Below are positions 8,696 to 17,226 of a stretch of 64,000 nucleotides of DNA, piece after piece. The stretch comes from Microbacterium esteraromaticum (GTDB lineage Bacteria > Actinomycetota > Actinomycetes > Actinomycetales > Microbacteriaceae): contig NZ_FUKO01000022.1 of NCBI RefSeq assembly GCF_900163815.1, positions 62,001 through 126,000 on the forward strand, given 5' to 3'. Below the pieces are notes generated by a model that was given only the letters and a program-made list of their open reading frames with translations, did not search any database and was not told the origin of the DNA. The translations under genes and the position numbers were made by a program. Numbering within the stretch: the first letter of the stretch is position 1; the number at the start of each line of letters is the position of its first letter.

Positions 8696-8708
8696 ATGTC
8701 CTAACAAT
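8696..8708 (-). promoter_or_regulatory. operator half 1 of the GntR/iolC divergon
   Basis: ATGTCCTAACAAT lies 44 bases upstream of the GntR start. It is the exact reverse complement of the site at 8785-8797, 89 bp away centre to centre. Confidence 0.65.
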
Positions 8709-8784
8709 GGCATCTCGAGCCGCCGATGTCATGCGCAGGCAGGGTCGTGTCCCGACGAGGTCGAGTCGCCGACCTTATTGTGCT

Positions 8785-8797
8785 ATTGTTAGGACAT
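8785..8797 (+). promoter_or_regulatory. operator half 2 of the GntR/iolC divergon
   Basis: ATTGTTAGGACAT lies 25 bases upstream of the iolC start and is an exact inverted copy of the site at 8696-8708. Its place near the iolC start suits repression of the iolC promoter. Confidence 0.65.
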
Positions 8798-8822
8798 TAG
8801 TCGAGCCCGGGGGAGTCCTGCA

Positions 8823-9812
8823 ATGGTGAGAGAGAGCCACACGGCGGAGTCCGTGAAGGGCGATGCGGGCCTCGACGTGCTGGCGATCGGCCGCCTCGGC
8901 GTCGACGTCTACCCGCTTCAGACGGGAGTCGGGCTCGAGGACGTCGAGACGTTCGGCAAGTACCTCGGCGGCAGCGCCGCCAACGTCGCGGTCGCTGCCG
9001 CGCGACACGGCCGGCGCACCGCGCTCGTGTCTCGGGTGGGGGACGACCCGTTCGGTCGTTTCCTTCTGCGCGAACTCGACCGGTTCGGTGTCGACAACCG
9101 CTTCGTCGGGACGGATCCGGCGCTGAAGACCCCTCTCACCTTCTGCGAGATCTTCCCCCCGGACGACTTCCCGCTCTACTTCTACCGTGAGCCCAAGGCG
9201 CCCGACCTCGAGGTCGGGCCCGCAGAGATCGACCTCGAGGCTGTCCGTTCGGCCGGCATCTTCTGGTTCACGGCCACCGGCCTCTCGCAGGAGCCGAGCC
9301 GTGCGGCGCACATGGTCGCGCTCGAGGCGCGCGCCCGTAGGACGCACACGATCTTCGACCTCGACTACCGACCGATGTTCTGGGCGGATCCCACCGAGGC
9401 GAGCGCCGCCATGGGTCGGGCGCTGGAGCATGCGACGGTCGCCGTCGGCAACGGCGAGGAATGCCGTGTCGCCGTGGGCGAGAGCGATCCGGTCCGCGCC
9501 GCCGATGCGCTTCTCGAGCGGGGCGTATCGCTCGTGATCGTCAAGCAGGGACCGAAGGGGGTCCTGGCCAAGACCGCAGACGAGTCCGTCGAGGTGCCCC
9601 CGCATCTCGTGGACGTCGTCAACGGCCTCGGCGCCGGTGACGCCTTCGGAGGCGCGCTGTGTCACGGGCTGCTCTCGGGCTGGGAGCTCGCGCGCCTCAT
9701 CCGTTTCGCCAACATCGCGGGAGCCATCGTCGCGTCTCGGCTCGGATGCTCGGTCGCCATGCCCGACGAGGCGGAGGTGTCCGCCTTCATGGAGACAGGA
9801 TCCGGCTCGTGA
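8823..9812 (+). CDS. iolC: 5-dehydro-2-deoxygluconokinase (IolC)
   Basis: IolC phosphorylates 2-deoxy-5-keto-gluconate (DKG) to its 6-phosphate in inositol breakdown. The 329-residue protein is a PfkB/ribokinase-fold kinase: GGSAANVAVAAARHG (about 49-63) binds the sugar, and GLGAGDAF carries the catalytic Asp at about 273. DLDYRPMFW and GVSLVIVKQGPKG match the IolC branch rather than ribokinases. The ATG at 8823 has GGGGGAG eight bases upstream. It is the first gene of a compact operon; its stop overlaps the GTG of the next gene by three bases (GTGA). Regulation by the divergent GntR gene is inferred from the shared operators. Confidence 0.88.
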   Translation: MVRESHTAESVKGDAGLDVLAIGRLGVDVYPLQTGVGLEDVETFGKYLGGSAANVAVAAARHGRRTALVSRVGDDPFGRFLLRELDRFGVDNRFVGTDPALKTPLTFCEIFPPDDFPLYFYREPKAPDLEVGPAEIDLEAVRSAGIFWFTATGLSQEPSRAAHMVALEARARRTHTIFDLDYRPMFWADPTEASAAMGRALEHATVAVGNGEECRVAVGESDPVRAADALLERGVSLVIVKQGPKGVLAKTADESVEVPPHLVDVVNGLGAGDAFGGALCHGLLSGWELARLIRFANIAGAIVASRLGCSVAMPDEAEVSAFMETGSGS

Positions 9813-10723
9813 GCGCCTCCATCCTCACCGAAGAGGACTTCGCCCGGCTGCGCGATCTGCGCGCCTTCCAGCCGACCGACATCGCGGACCGTCTCGCGTC
9901 ACGCCGCCGCCGGCCGTTGCTGGGGGGCGACGGGCGCCTGCTCATCGTCGCCGCCGACCACCCCGCGCGAGGAGCGCTCGCCGTCGGCGGGAACCCGACC
10001 GCCATGGCCGATCGGCACGACCTGCTCGACCGCCTTGCGATCGCGCTGGCCCGTCCGGGTGTCGACGGCGTGCTCGGCACCCCCGACATCATCGACGACC
10101 TCGCAGCCCTCGGCCTCCTCGACGACAAGATCGTCGTCGGGTCGATGAACCGCGGCGGCCTGCGCGACGCGACGTTCGAGATGGACGACCGCTACACCGG
10201 CTACAGCGTGCCCGCCATGCTCGCGGCCGGTGTCGACCTCGCCAAGACCCTCGTCCGCATCAACCTCGGCGACGCGGCGACGGCGCCCACGCTGTCGGCC
10301 ACGGCCGACGCCGTCACTCAGGCCGCCGCGGCACGGCTCCCGATCCTTCTCGAGCCCTTCATGAGCGAATGGATCGACGGTCGCATCGTCAACGATCTGT
10401 CGACGGACGCCGTCATCCGCTCCGTGGCCATCGCCGCCGGCCTCGGGGACAGCAGCGCCTACACGTGGATCAAGCTGCCCGTGGTGGCGGACATGGAGCG
10501 CGTCCTGGCGGCCACCACCACGCCGGTCCTCCTCCTCGGAGGCGACAGCGGCGCACCGCTCGACGAGACCTTCGCCTCCTGGCGCGATGCCCTCGCACTG
10601 CCGGGGGTTCGCGGACTCACCGTCGGGCGCACGCTGCTCTACCCGCCCGGCGACGACGTCGTCGCCGCGGTCGACACGGCCGCGGCTCTCGTCCATCCGG
10701 CGATCGTGCCGGCAGCCTTCTGA
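9809..10723 (+). CDS. Cgl0159-like (beta/alpha)8 aldolase of the iol operon
   Basis: The protein has 304 residues and is predicted to be a (beta/alpha)8 barrel of the deoxyribose-phosphate/class I aldolase type. LLIVAADHPARG, DGVLGTPDIIDDLA, KIVVGSMNRGG, KTLVRINLGD, YTWIKLPVV and the late VLLLGGDSG and VRGLTVGRTLLYP segments mark successive strands, with Lys in strand positions suited to a Schiff base. It sits between iolC and mmsA exactly as the homologue does in corynebacterial iol clusters. It could therefore cleave DKG-6-phosphate to dihydroxyacetone phosphate and malonic semialdehyde, the IolJ step, for which no other candidate is present. That assignment is from context. The GTG at 9809 overlaps the iolC stop, which implies translational coupling. 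Confidence 0.78.
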   Translation: MSASILTEEDFARLRDLRAFQPTDIADRLASRRRRPLLGGDGRLLIVAADHPARGALAVGGNPTAMADRHDLLDRLAIALARPGVDGVLGTPDIIDDLAALGLLDDKIVVGSMNRGGLRDATFEMDDRYTGYSVPAMLAAGVDLAKTLVRINLGDAATAPTLSATADAVTQAAAARLPILLEPFMSEWIDGRIVNDLSTDAVIRSVAIAAGLGDSSAYTWIKLPVVADMERVLAATTTPVLLLGGDSGAPLDETFASWRDALALPGVRGLTVGRTLLYPPGDDVVAAVDTAAALVHPAIVPAAF

Positions 10724-10748
10724 ATCGCAGAGATTGCAGGGAACACCC

Positions 10749-12305
10749 ATGACCCCCACCGACACCGCCACGACATCCGACGACACGTCTTCGACGGACC
10801 TCCCCGTCGTCTCGCACTGGATCGACGGCGTCGAACGTCCGTCGACGAGCGGCCGCACCGCACCGATCTTCAACCCCGCGACCGGAAAGGCGTCGGCGGT
10901 CGTCGGCCTCGCGGATCAGGCCGAGATCGACGCGGCGATCGCCTCCGCGCAGAGAGGCTTCGAGGTATGGAGCCGATACTCCTCCGCGAAGCGTCAGACA
11001 GTGCTCTTCGCCTTCCGCGAGCTGCTGAACGCCCGCGGGCGCGAGCTGGCCGAGATCATCACCTTCGAGCACGGCAAGGTGCTCTCCGACGCGATGGGAG
11101 AGATCCTGCGCGGCCAGGAGGTCGTAGAGCTCGCCACCGGGTTCCCGCACCTCGTCAAGGGCGCGTACTCGGAGAACGTCTCCACCGGGATCGACGTGTA
11201 CTCGCTCAAACAGCCGCTGGGCGTGGTGGCGATCATCAGCCCTTTCAACTTTCCCGCGATGGTGCCGATGTGGTTCTTCCCCATCGCGATCGCGGCCGGC
11301 AACGCCGTGGTGTTGAAGCCGTCCGAGAAGGATCCGTCGGCGGCGCTGTGGCTCGCGCGGCTGTGGAAGGAAGCGGGGCTTCCGGACGGCGTCTTCACGG
11401 TTCTGCAGGGGGACAAGCTCGCCGTTGACGGTCTGCTGGACTCCCCGGTCGTGCAGTCGATCTCCTTCGTCGGGTCGACTCCGATCGCGCAGTACATCTA
11501 CGAGACGGCGTCCCGCAACGGAAAGCGCGTCCAGGCGCTGGGCGGTGCGAAGAACCACATGCTGGTGCTGCCCGATGCCGACCTCGACCTGGTCGCCGAT
11601 CAGGCGATCAACGCCGGGTACGGTGCCGCGGGGGAGCGCTGCATGGCCATCTCGGTCGTCCTCGCGGTGGAGCCCGTCGCCGACGACCTCATCGTCAAGA
11701 TCCGTGAGCGGATCGCCGGGCTCCGCATCGGCGACGGCGCGGGCGACGAGCGGGGCGAGCCCGACATGGGGCCGCTGATCACCGCGGAGCACCGGGACAG
11801 GGTCTCGTCCTACGTCGACCTCGCCGAGGCGGACGGCGCGACGATCGTCGTGGACGGACGCGGCTTCGTCTCCGAGGGGCATGAGGGGGGCTTCTTCTTC
11901 GGGCCGACCCTCATCGACGCCATCCCGACGTCGTCGCGCGCCTATCGGGATGAGATCTTCGGCCCGGTTCTCTCGATCGTGCGGGTCGCGACGTTCCAGG
12001 AGGGAGTCGACCTCATCAACTCGGGCGAGTTCGGCAACGGCACCGCGATCTTCACGAACGATGGCAGCGCGGCGCGGCGGTTCCAGCACGAGGTGCAGGT
12101 CGGAATGATCGGCATCAACGTGCCGATCCCCGTTCCGGTCGCGTACCACTCCTTCGGCGGGTGGAAGAAGTCGCTGTTCGGTGACGCGAAGGCGTACGGC
12201 GTGCACGGCTTCGACTTCTTCACCCGTGAGAAGGCGGTCACCAGCCGATGGCTCGATCCCGCCACGCACGGCGGCATCGACCTCGGCTTCCCCCAGAACG
12301 ACTGA
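10749..12305 (+). CDS. mmsA: (methyl)malonate-semialdehyde dehydrogenase (MmsA/IolA)
   Basis: This CoA-acylating aldehyde dehydrogenase converts malonic semialdehyde to acetyl-CoA and CO2, the last step of inositol catabolism. The 518-residue protein shows the ALDH fold: ISPFNFPAMVPMWFFPIA (cofactor site), SFVGSTPIA, and the catalytic Cys at about 298 within GAAGERCMAIS. The GERCM context is typical of MmsA. The family is usually about 490-500 residues; the extra N-terminal Thr/Asp-rich stretch is not conserved. The ATG at 10749 has GCAGGG upstream. It lies 25 bases after the aldolase gene and 37 before iolB in the same operon. Confidence 0.9.
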   Translation: MTPTDTATTSDDTSSTDLPVVSHWIDGVERPSTSGRTAPIFNPATGKASAVVGLADQAEIDAAIASAQRGFEVWSRYSSAKRQTVLFAFRELLNARGRELAEIITFEHGKVLSDAMGEILRGQEVVELATGFPHLVKGAYSENVSTGIDVYSLKQPLGVVAIISPFNFPAMVPMWFFPIAIAAGNAVVLKPSEKDPSAALWLARLWKEAGLPDGVFTVLQGDKLAVDGLLDSPVVQSISFVGSTPIAQYIYETASRNGKRVQALGGAKNHMLVLPDADLDLVADQAINAGYGAAGERCMAISVVLAVEPVADDLIVKIRERIAGLRIGDGAGDERGEPDMGPLITAEHRDRVSSYVDLAEADGATIVVDGRGFVSEGHEGGFFFGPTLIDAIPTSSRAYRDEIFGPVLSIVRVATFQEGVDLINSGEFGNGTAIFTNDGSAARRFQHEVQVGMIGINVPIPVPVAYHSFGGWKKSLFGDAKAYGVHGFDFFTREKAVTSRWLDPATHGGIDLGFPQND

Positions 12306-12342
12306 CCGCGTCCCCCGCCCTCCCCGACATGAGGAGTCGTCG

Positions 12343-13284
12343 ATGACCGCCACGCAGCCGGGCTGGTTCCACAGGCGTGCAGAGCTCGCCCGCGACGGCT
12401 GGGAGAGCGTCGTCGATGCGACGACCCCCGGCTGGGAGCACACCGGCATCCGCATAGGCATCGTGGGCGACGGTGATGTGCTCGCGCTGACCACGAGCCA
12501 CGTCGAACGGATCGTCGTACCCCTCGACGGCTCCTTCACCGTCACCCACCGTCACCCCTCCGGGGAGGAGGAGATGCGTCTGCACGGCCGGGCATCCGTG
12601 TTCGCCGGGCCCACCGACGTGCTCTACCTGCCGACCGGCACGACCGCCGAGATCCGCGGCCGCGGCCGCGTCGCCGTGACGGAGGCGCCCACGACCGAGC
12701 GGCGCCCGTGGCGGTACATGGCGGCGTCCGACATCCCCGTCGAGCTGCGGGGCAGGGGCGCGTCGAGTCGCCAGGTGCACAACTTCGGCACACCGCAGGT
12801 TCTCGACGCCTCGCGGCTCATCGTGTGCGAGGTCCTCACCCCCGCCGAGAACTGGTCGTCCTACCCGCCGCACAAGCACGACGAGTCCGTGCCTGGCCAC
12901 GAGTCCCGTCTCGAGGAGATCTACTACTTCGAGGCCGCTCCGGTGAGGGGATCGGACGCATCGGCCGAAGCGGCGTTCGGGATGTTCGGCGCCTACTCGT
13001 CGTCGGCCGGCGAGATCGACATCACCGCGATGGTCCGCACCGGCGACATCGCCCTGGTGCCGTACGGCTACCACGGTCCCGCTGTCGCCGCCCCCGGCTA
13101 CGACCTCTACTACCTCAACGTCATGGCGGGCCCGGACGCGGAGCGCGCCTGGCTCATCAGCGACGATCCCGCTCATGCCTGGGTCCGCGCCAGCTGGGAC
13201 GATCAGGCGCTCGATCCACGGCTTCCCTTCGCCGCGGAGCGCGATCGGGGACAGCAGGACGACGGGGTCGGCGTCCGCGCCTGA
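12343..13284 (+). CDS. iolB: 5-deoxy-glucuronate isomerase (IolB), first copy
   Basis: IolB isomerises 5-deoxy-D-glucuronate to 2-deoxy-5-keto-gluconate. The 313-residue protein is a double-cupin: a degenerate N-terminal barrel, then the metal-binding barrel with HKH at 177-179, Glu191/Glu192 (EEIYYF) and a late His in GYHGP. The region between HKH and the Glu pair is longer than in the second copy at 26006-26848. GAGGAG six bases before the ATG at 12343 supports this start. It is the last gene of the GntR-controlled operon and converges with the tat genes. Confidence 0.88.
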   Translation: MTATQPGWFHRRAELARDGWESVVDATTPGWEHTGIRIGIVGDGDVLALTTSHVERIVVPLDGSFTVTHRHPSGEEEMRLHGRASVFAGPTDVLYLPTGTTAEIRGRGRVAVTEAPTTERRPWRYMAASDIPVELRGRGASSRQVHNFGTPQVLDASRLIVCEVLTPAENWSSYPPHKHDESVPGHESRLEEIYYFEAAPVRGSDASAEAAFGMFGAYSSSAGEIDITAMVRTGDIALVPYGYHGPAVAAPGYDLYYLNVMAGPDAERAWLISDDPAHAWVRASWDDQALDPRLPFAAERDRGQQDDGVGVRA

Positions 13285-13316
13285 ATACCGGGCGCAGCCG
13301 CCGGGAGACGGTGCTG

Positions 13317-13607
13317 CTACAGTCCCCGATCGGGCTTCGCGACGGGCGGGTCGGCATCGTCGAGGAGCGCCTCGCGAATGATCCGTCGGGGATCGTACTG
13401 GCGCGGGTCCAGCTTTCTCCAGTCCACCTCGTCGATCGTCGGTCCGGCCTCGCTCCGCAGTCGCGTGGTCGACTCGTCGGCGAACGCGCGGAGCTTTCGA
13501 AGGCCCACTCCGAGATAGTGGGCCGCTTTGGGCAGCGTCTCCGGCCCGAGCAGCAGACCGGCGACCACGGCGAGCATGAGTATCTTGTCCATCGAGAGCC
13601 CCAACAC
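13317..13607 (-). CDS. tatB: TatB-like Sec-independent translocase subunit
   Basis: TatB works with TatC as the receptor for twin-arginine signal peptides at the membrane. The 96-residue protein has one N-terminal membrane helix (KILMLAVVAGLLLGPETLP), an amphipathic helix, and the WRKLDPRQYDPRRIIREAL tail common in actinobacterial TatB. The GTG at 13607 is preferred because AGGAGG lies nine bases upstream and the resulting start aligns with family members; the ATG at 13592 is an alternative. It is third in a tatA-tatC-tatB operon. Because tatC is broken, this protein may have no partner unless another TatC is encoded elsewhere. Confidence 0.8.
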   Translation of the reverse strand: MLGLSMDKILMLAVVAGLLLGPETLPKAAHYLGVGLRKLRAFADESTTRLRSEAGPTIDEVDWRKLDPRQYDPRRIIREALLDDADPPVAKPDRGL

Positions 13608-13609
13608 GA

Positions 13610-14391
13610 CTATGCCCCTCCTGTCATGCCCACGACCTCGGACGCCTTCGCCGCCCTGCGGTCGTGGAGCAGGGCGATCCCGCACGCCGCGAAGAACAGC
13701 AGGCACAGCGGGATCGCGAGCAGGAACATGGACAGGACGTCGGCGGCGGGGGTCGCGAGGGCGGTGAAGGCGGTGATGGCGACGATCGCCACCGCCAGGA
13801 CCGCAGTATCGAGGCTCCGCTCAGGAGGCCGATCATGTTGAGGATCACGAGGAACACCGGCAGGACGAACGCCACCCCGATGGCGAGCATCAGCTTCAGG
13901 ACGAACTCGAACAGCGTCTTCGCATCGATCAGCGCACTGCTGTTGCTCGGCACGAAGCCGAGCATGACCTCGACGATGTGCGGCGTCACCCACCACCCCG
14001 CGAAGCAGCCGGCGAGGAACAGCGGGACGGCGACGCCGAGGAAGGCGAAGAGATAGCGGCGTTCACGGGTCAGGAGACCGGGCACGACGAACGCCAGCAG
14101 CTGATACAGCCAGAAGGGTGCGGTGATGATGACGGCGAGGGTGATCGCGAGCTGGATGCGCAGATCGAAGGCCGCGGAGATGGTCGGGAAGTTGACGCTC
14201 GCGAGCTGCGAGTGCTTCTCGCCGATCTTCTGGATTGGCGCCTGGATCGCGGCCCACAGGGGGTCGCTGAGCAGGAAGCCGATGACGAAGCCGATCACGA
14301 GTGCGAGGCAGATCAGCAGGATGCGTCGGCGGAGCTCGCGGAGGTGGCTCTGCAGCGTCAACACCCTCGTCGGCGTGGGTGCGCTGGCCAT
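13610..14391 (-). pseudogene. tatC: tatC, disrupted by a frameshift after the fourth membrane helix
   Basis: TatC is the six-helix core of the twin-arginine translocase. The frame from 14391 encodes normal TatC through LNMIGLLSGASILRSWR. At about 13795-13812 it then runs into a low-complexity Arg/Ser/Pro frame that stops at 13624. The missing C-terminus (helices 5 and 6, including ALATPAADVLSMFLLAIP) is present in another frame and ends at a stop at 13610, right where tatB begins. At the break the sequence GCGGTCCTGGCGG occurs once. An intact gene would be expected to carry it twice, 16 bases apart, so a 16-bp deletion between short direct repeats explains both the lost residues and the shift. 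A sequencing error is the alternative. Confidence 0.82.
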
Positions 14392-14394
14392 GGG

Positions 14395-14634
14395 TCACTC
14401 TCGGGGCGAGTTCAGCTGAGGTGCTCTCTCCGCCTGGGTGCCGGCCCGAGGACCGGGCGCCGACGCGGCCGCGGACGGCTCGGGATCGATGGCGTCGCCG
14501 CTGGACTCCTTGCGGAGGATCTTGACGGACTGGCCGACGCTTCGTGCGAGCGCGGGGAGCTTGGCCGCCCCGAAGAGAAGCAGGACGACGGCGAGGAGGA
14601 TGAGCGCATGCCATCCATTGAGGTTTCCGAGCAC
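14395..14634 (-). CDS. tatA: TatA pore-forming translocase subunit
   Basis: The protein has 79 residues and the classic TatA layout: NGWHALILLAVVLLLFGAAKLPALARSVGQS gives one membrane helix, the FG hinge and an amphipathic helix, followed by a hydrophilic tail. It starts at a GTG with AAAGGAG five bases upstream. tatC begins three bases after its stop. The operon is divergent from the FAD oxidoreductase operon, with 167 bases between the two start codons. Confidence 0.85.
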   Translation of the reverse strand: MLGNLNGWHALILLAVVLLLFGAAKLPALARSVGQSVKILRKESSGDAIDPEPSAAASAPGPRAGTQAERAPQLNSPRE

Positions 14635-14695
14635 GACTACTCCTTTGTGTTGTGGTTCGGCGGGGGAGGAAGGCCACTTCGCTGCTCCCTCATCC

Positions 14696-14739
14696 TTGAC
14701 ACTTGCTGGCGTCTCTGCCTACTATAATCGGACCGGTCC
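14696..14739 (+). promoter_or_regulatory. promoter and LacI-type operator of the FAD oxidoreductase/ABC operon
   Basis: A consensus -10 box TATAAT (14723-14728) is followed at once by the palindrome GGACCGGTCC (14730-14739), placed where it would block transcription start. A TTGACA at 14696-14701 is 21 bases upstream of the -10, longer than usual, so the true -35 may instead lie near 14701-14706. The same palindrome with the same flanks (TCGGACCGGTCCAA) occurs at 25872-25881. The nearby LacI regulator is the likely binder. Confidence 0.7.
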
Positions 14740-14801
14740 AAATTGGACAATGGCGTCGGACGAATTCGTCAGGCGATGGTGCCGTCAGAAAGGTCGCGAT
14801 A

Positions 14802-17177
14802 ATGCGTGTGGTCGAGGAAGAATACGACGTCGTGGTATGCGGGGGAGGGCTGGCCGGGTTCTCGGCGGCGCTGGCATCCGCGCGTCACGGAGCACGAACG
14901 GCTCTCGTCCATGACAGGCCGGTGCTGGGAGGGAACTCCTCGTCAGAGGTCCGCGTGACCGTGCACGGTGCGGCGGCCGTGCACCCGTACGCGCGGGAGA
15001 CGGGCATCATCTCCGAGGCGCTCATCGAGGAGCGTGCGGTCAACCACGCGGTGATCGAGGAGAACGGCTGGACCAACAGCGTCTGGGACCTGACGCTCTA
15101 CGACATGGCCATGCGGACCGAGAACCTGACCCTGCACCTGAACACGCCGGTGGAGGACGTCGAGGTCACCGACGGTCGGATCACCACGGTGATCGCGCGC
15201 ACGCTCAACGCCGAGACGATCCTCCGGATCCGCGGACGGTATGTCATCGACTGCACCGGGGACGGAGTGGTCGGCGACCTCGCGGGCGTCACTTCCTACC
15301 ATGGGATCGAGGCGGCTTCCGAATACGACGAGCCGAGTGCTCCGGACTCCGCCTCGGAGCTGACCATGGGCAACTCGCTGCACTTCAAGACGGTCGACAC
15401 AGGGCGTCCGGTCGAGTTCACGCCCCCCGAGTGGGCGGTCAGCTACGACGACCCGGAGTTCTTCCGCTCCGGAGGCCGCCTCATCCAGACCGTCGCGAGC
15501 GGGTACTGGTTCATCGAGATCGGACCGCCGTGGAACACGATCTACGACAACGAGGCCATCCGGCATGAGCTCACCCGTCAGGTGCTGGGGATCTGGGACT
15601 TCCTGAAGAACAAGGACCCGTATTGGTCGGAGAAGTCCCGCAACCTCGCGCTGGACTGGGTGGGGCAGGTGCCGGGCAAGCGGGAGAGCCGTCGCCTGCT
15701 CGGCGAGGTCTTCCTGACCGAGCACCATCTGCGCGGCGAGAAGCCGTTCGATGACGAGGTGGCCTTCGGGGGCTGGTACGTCGACCTGCACACTCCGGGC
15801 GGGCTGTACGCCGAGGTCGCCGAGCCCGTCACGAGCGGACTCTTCACGGAGGCGTACGACGACGCTGCCGAAGAAGAGGCCGCTGTCGAGGAGCTCGCCG
15901 AGAAGCCGGGCGTGTCGAAGTACGTCGGCCCGTACGGCATCCCGCTGCGCGCCCTCGTGAGTCGTGAGATCGACAACCTGCTGTTCGCCGGACGAGTCGT
16001 CAGCTCCACGCACGCGGCGCTGGGCTCCTTGCGCGTGATGGGCACCGTCGCCACGATGGGCCAGGCCGTCGGCACCCATGCCGCGATCCTCACCGAGCGC
16101 GGGGCGACCCGTGCCGGCGATCTCAGCGAGATCGAGCGCCTGCAGCAGACGCTGCTGCGCGACGGCTGCTTCCTGCCGAACGTCCGCAACGCCGACCCTC
16201 TCGACCTGGCGCGCACCGCCCGCGTGTCGGCGTCCAGCGAGCAGCGGGTCTCGAGCATCGACGTCGACACGGAGGACAACCTCGGAGGGCTCGGCCACTG
16301 GTCGCAGGGGCACCCCGTCTACCCGGCATCCGGTCGCCTCGAGCAGGGGCTGGCCCAGTGGATCGCGGTCGGTGACACCCCCTCGATCGAGACGCTGTCC
16401 GTGCTGCTCGACAACACGTCCGGCCAGGCGCGCGAGATCGAGGCGACGATATATGCCGTAGACGGCATCTGGGACTACCGGCTGGAGCCCGGGGCGCCGC
16501 TGCGGTCCGGAACGCTGACGGTCGAGCCCGGCGAGAGATGGGCGACGTGGCCGGTGGGGCTCACCGCGGCCGAGCTCCCCGCGGGCGGCTATGTCCGCCT
16601 GCACCTCGGGGCCGCGGCGGACGTCGAATGGAAGCTGTCCGATGCGGTGCTGCCTGGCCAGGTCGGCGGCTATGAGGTCGCAGAGAAGCGTCTGCGCCGC
16701 TTCGGCGGTGGATCGACGTTCAGCTTCTCCGTGGAGCCGCCGCTGGCCCCCTACGGCCCGTCGAACGTGCTGTCCGGCGTCACCCGTCCCACCTCGTCCA
16801 CGAACGTGTGGCGCTCCGATCCGCAGGCCGCGCTGCCGCAGTGGGTGGAGCTGGCCTGGGACGCCCCCGTCGAGCTCAGCCAGGTGCAGATCACCTTCGC
16901 GGGGCACCTGCTGCGCGAGTACCACGGCGAGCCCCCGCTCTTCCGCGATCCGCAGACAGCGAAGGCGTACACGATCGAGGCGTGGGACGGAGACGGGTGG
17001 GTGGAGCTCGCGCGCGAGCGCGACAACTACACCAACCGCGTCGTGCACGACCTGCCCGAGACCAGGACCGACAGGATCCGCCTCGTGGTCACCGAGACCA
17101 ACGGCGACCCCTCGGCATCCGTCTACGAGATCCGCGCATACGCGTCCGCCGTCTGCACCCTGCCGGCGTACAGATGA
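14802..17177 (+). CDS. FAD-dependent oxidoreductase with C-terminal F5/8C-like domain
   Basis: This 791-residue protein begins with a Rossmann FAD motif (VVVCGGGLAGFSAALASARHG) and follows the FAD_oxidored (PF12831) pattern: GGNSSSEVR, then DCTGDGVVGDLAG, and a late LLFAGRVVSSTHAALGSLR. Residues about 654-785 look like a discoidin/F5/8 type C beta-sandwich (start SNVLSGVTRP, core WVELAWDAPVELSQVQITF, end SVYEIRAYA). Such carbohydrate-binding domains are normally extracytoplasmic, yet no signal peptide is visible. Its place as first gene of a sugar-importer operon suggests oxidation of the imported compound or its glycoside. The ATG at 14802 has AAAGG upstream; the open frame extends to 14703 across the operator and is not used. 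The substrate is unknown. Confidence 0.72.
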   Translation: MRVVEEEYDVVVCGGGLAGFSAALASARHGARTALVHDRPVLGGNSSSEVRVTVHGAAAVHPYARETGIISEALIEERAVNHAVIEENGWTNSVWDLTLYDMAMRTENLTLHLNTPVEDVEVTDGRITTVIARTLNAETILRIRGRYVIDCTGDGVVGDLAGVTSYHGIEAASEYDEPSAPDSASELTMGNSLHFKTVDTGRPVEFTPPEWAVSYDDPEFFRSGGRLIQTVASGYWFIEIGPPWNTIYDNEAIRHELTRQVLGIWDFLKNKDPYWSEKSRNLALDWVGQVPGKRESRRLLGEVFLTEHHLRGEKPFDDEVAFGGWYVDLHTPGGLYAEVAEPVTSGLFTEAYDDAAEEEAAVEELAEKPGVSKYVGPYGIPLRALVSREIDNLLFAGRVVSSTHAALGSLRVMGTVATMGQAVGTHAAILTERGATRAGDLSEIERLQQTLLRDGCFLPNVRNADPLDLARTARVSASSEQRVSSIDVDTEDNLGGLGHWSQGHPVYPASGRLEQGLAQWIAVGDTPSIETLSVLLDNTSGQAREIEATIYAVDGIWDYRLEPGAPLRSGTLTVEPGERWATWPVGLTAAELPAGGYVRLHLGAAADVEWKLSDAVLPGQVGGYEVAEKRLRRFGGGSTFSFSVEPPLAPYGPSNVLSGVTRPTSSTNVWRSDPQAALPQWVELAWDAPVELSQVQITFAGHLLREYHGEPPLFRDPQTAKAYTIEAWDGDGWVELARERDNYTNRVVHDLPETRTDRIRLVVTETNGDPSASVYEIRAYASAVCTLPAYR

Positions 17178-17226
17178 GAAAGGCCTCCAGAGTGGCTACA
17201 GCCATCCACACAGAGCGGAGTGAATC

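Noticed and set aside
10617..12545. 642-codon minus-strand open frame
   Set aside because: It lies antisense to mmsA and iolB, which have catalytic motifs and good starts. Long antisense frames are expected at this GC content.
13624..14391. TatC as an intact 255-residue protein
   Set aside because: The last 60 residues are a low-complexity frame unlike TatC, while the true C-terminus is encoded in the adjacent frame.
14943..17048. 701-codon minus-strand open frame
   Set aside because: It is antisense to the FAD oxidoreductase and shows only the reverse codon pattern of that gene.
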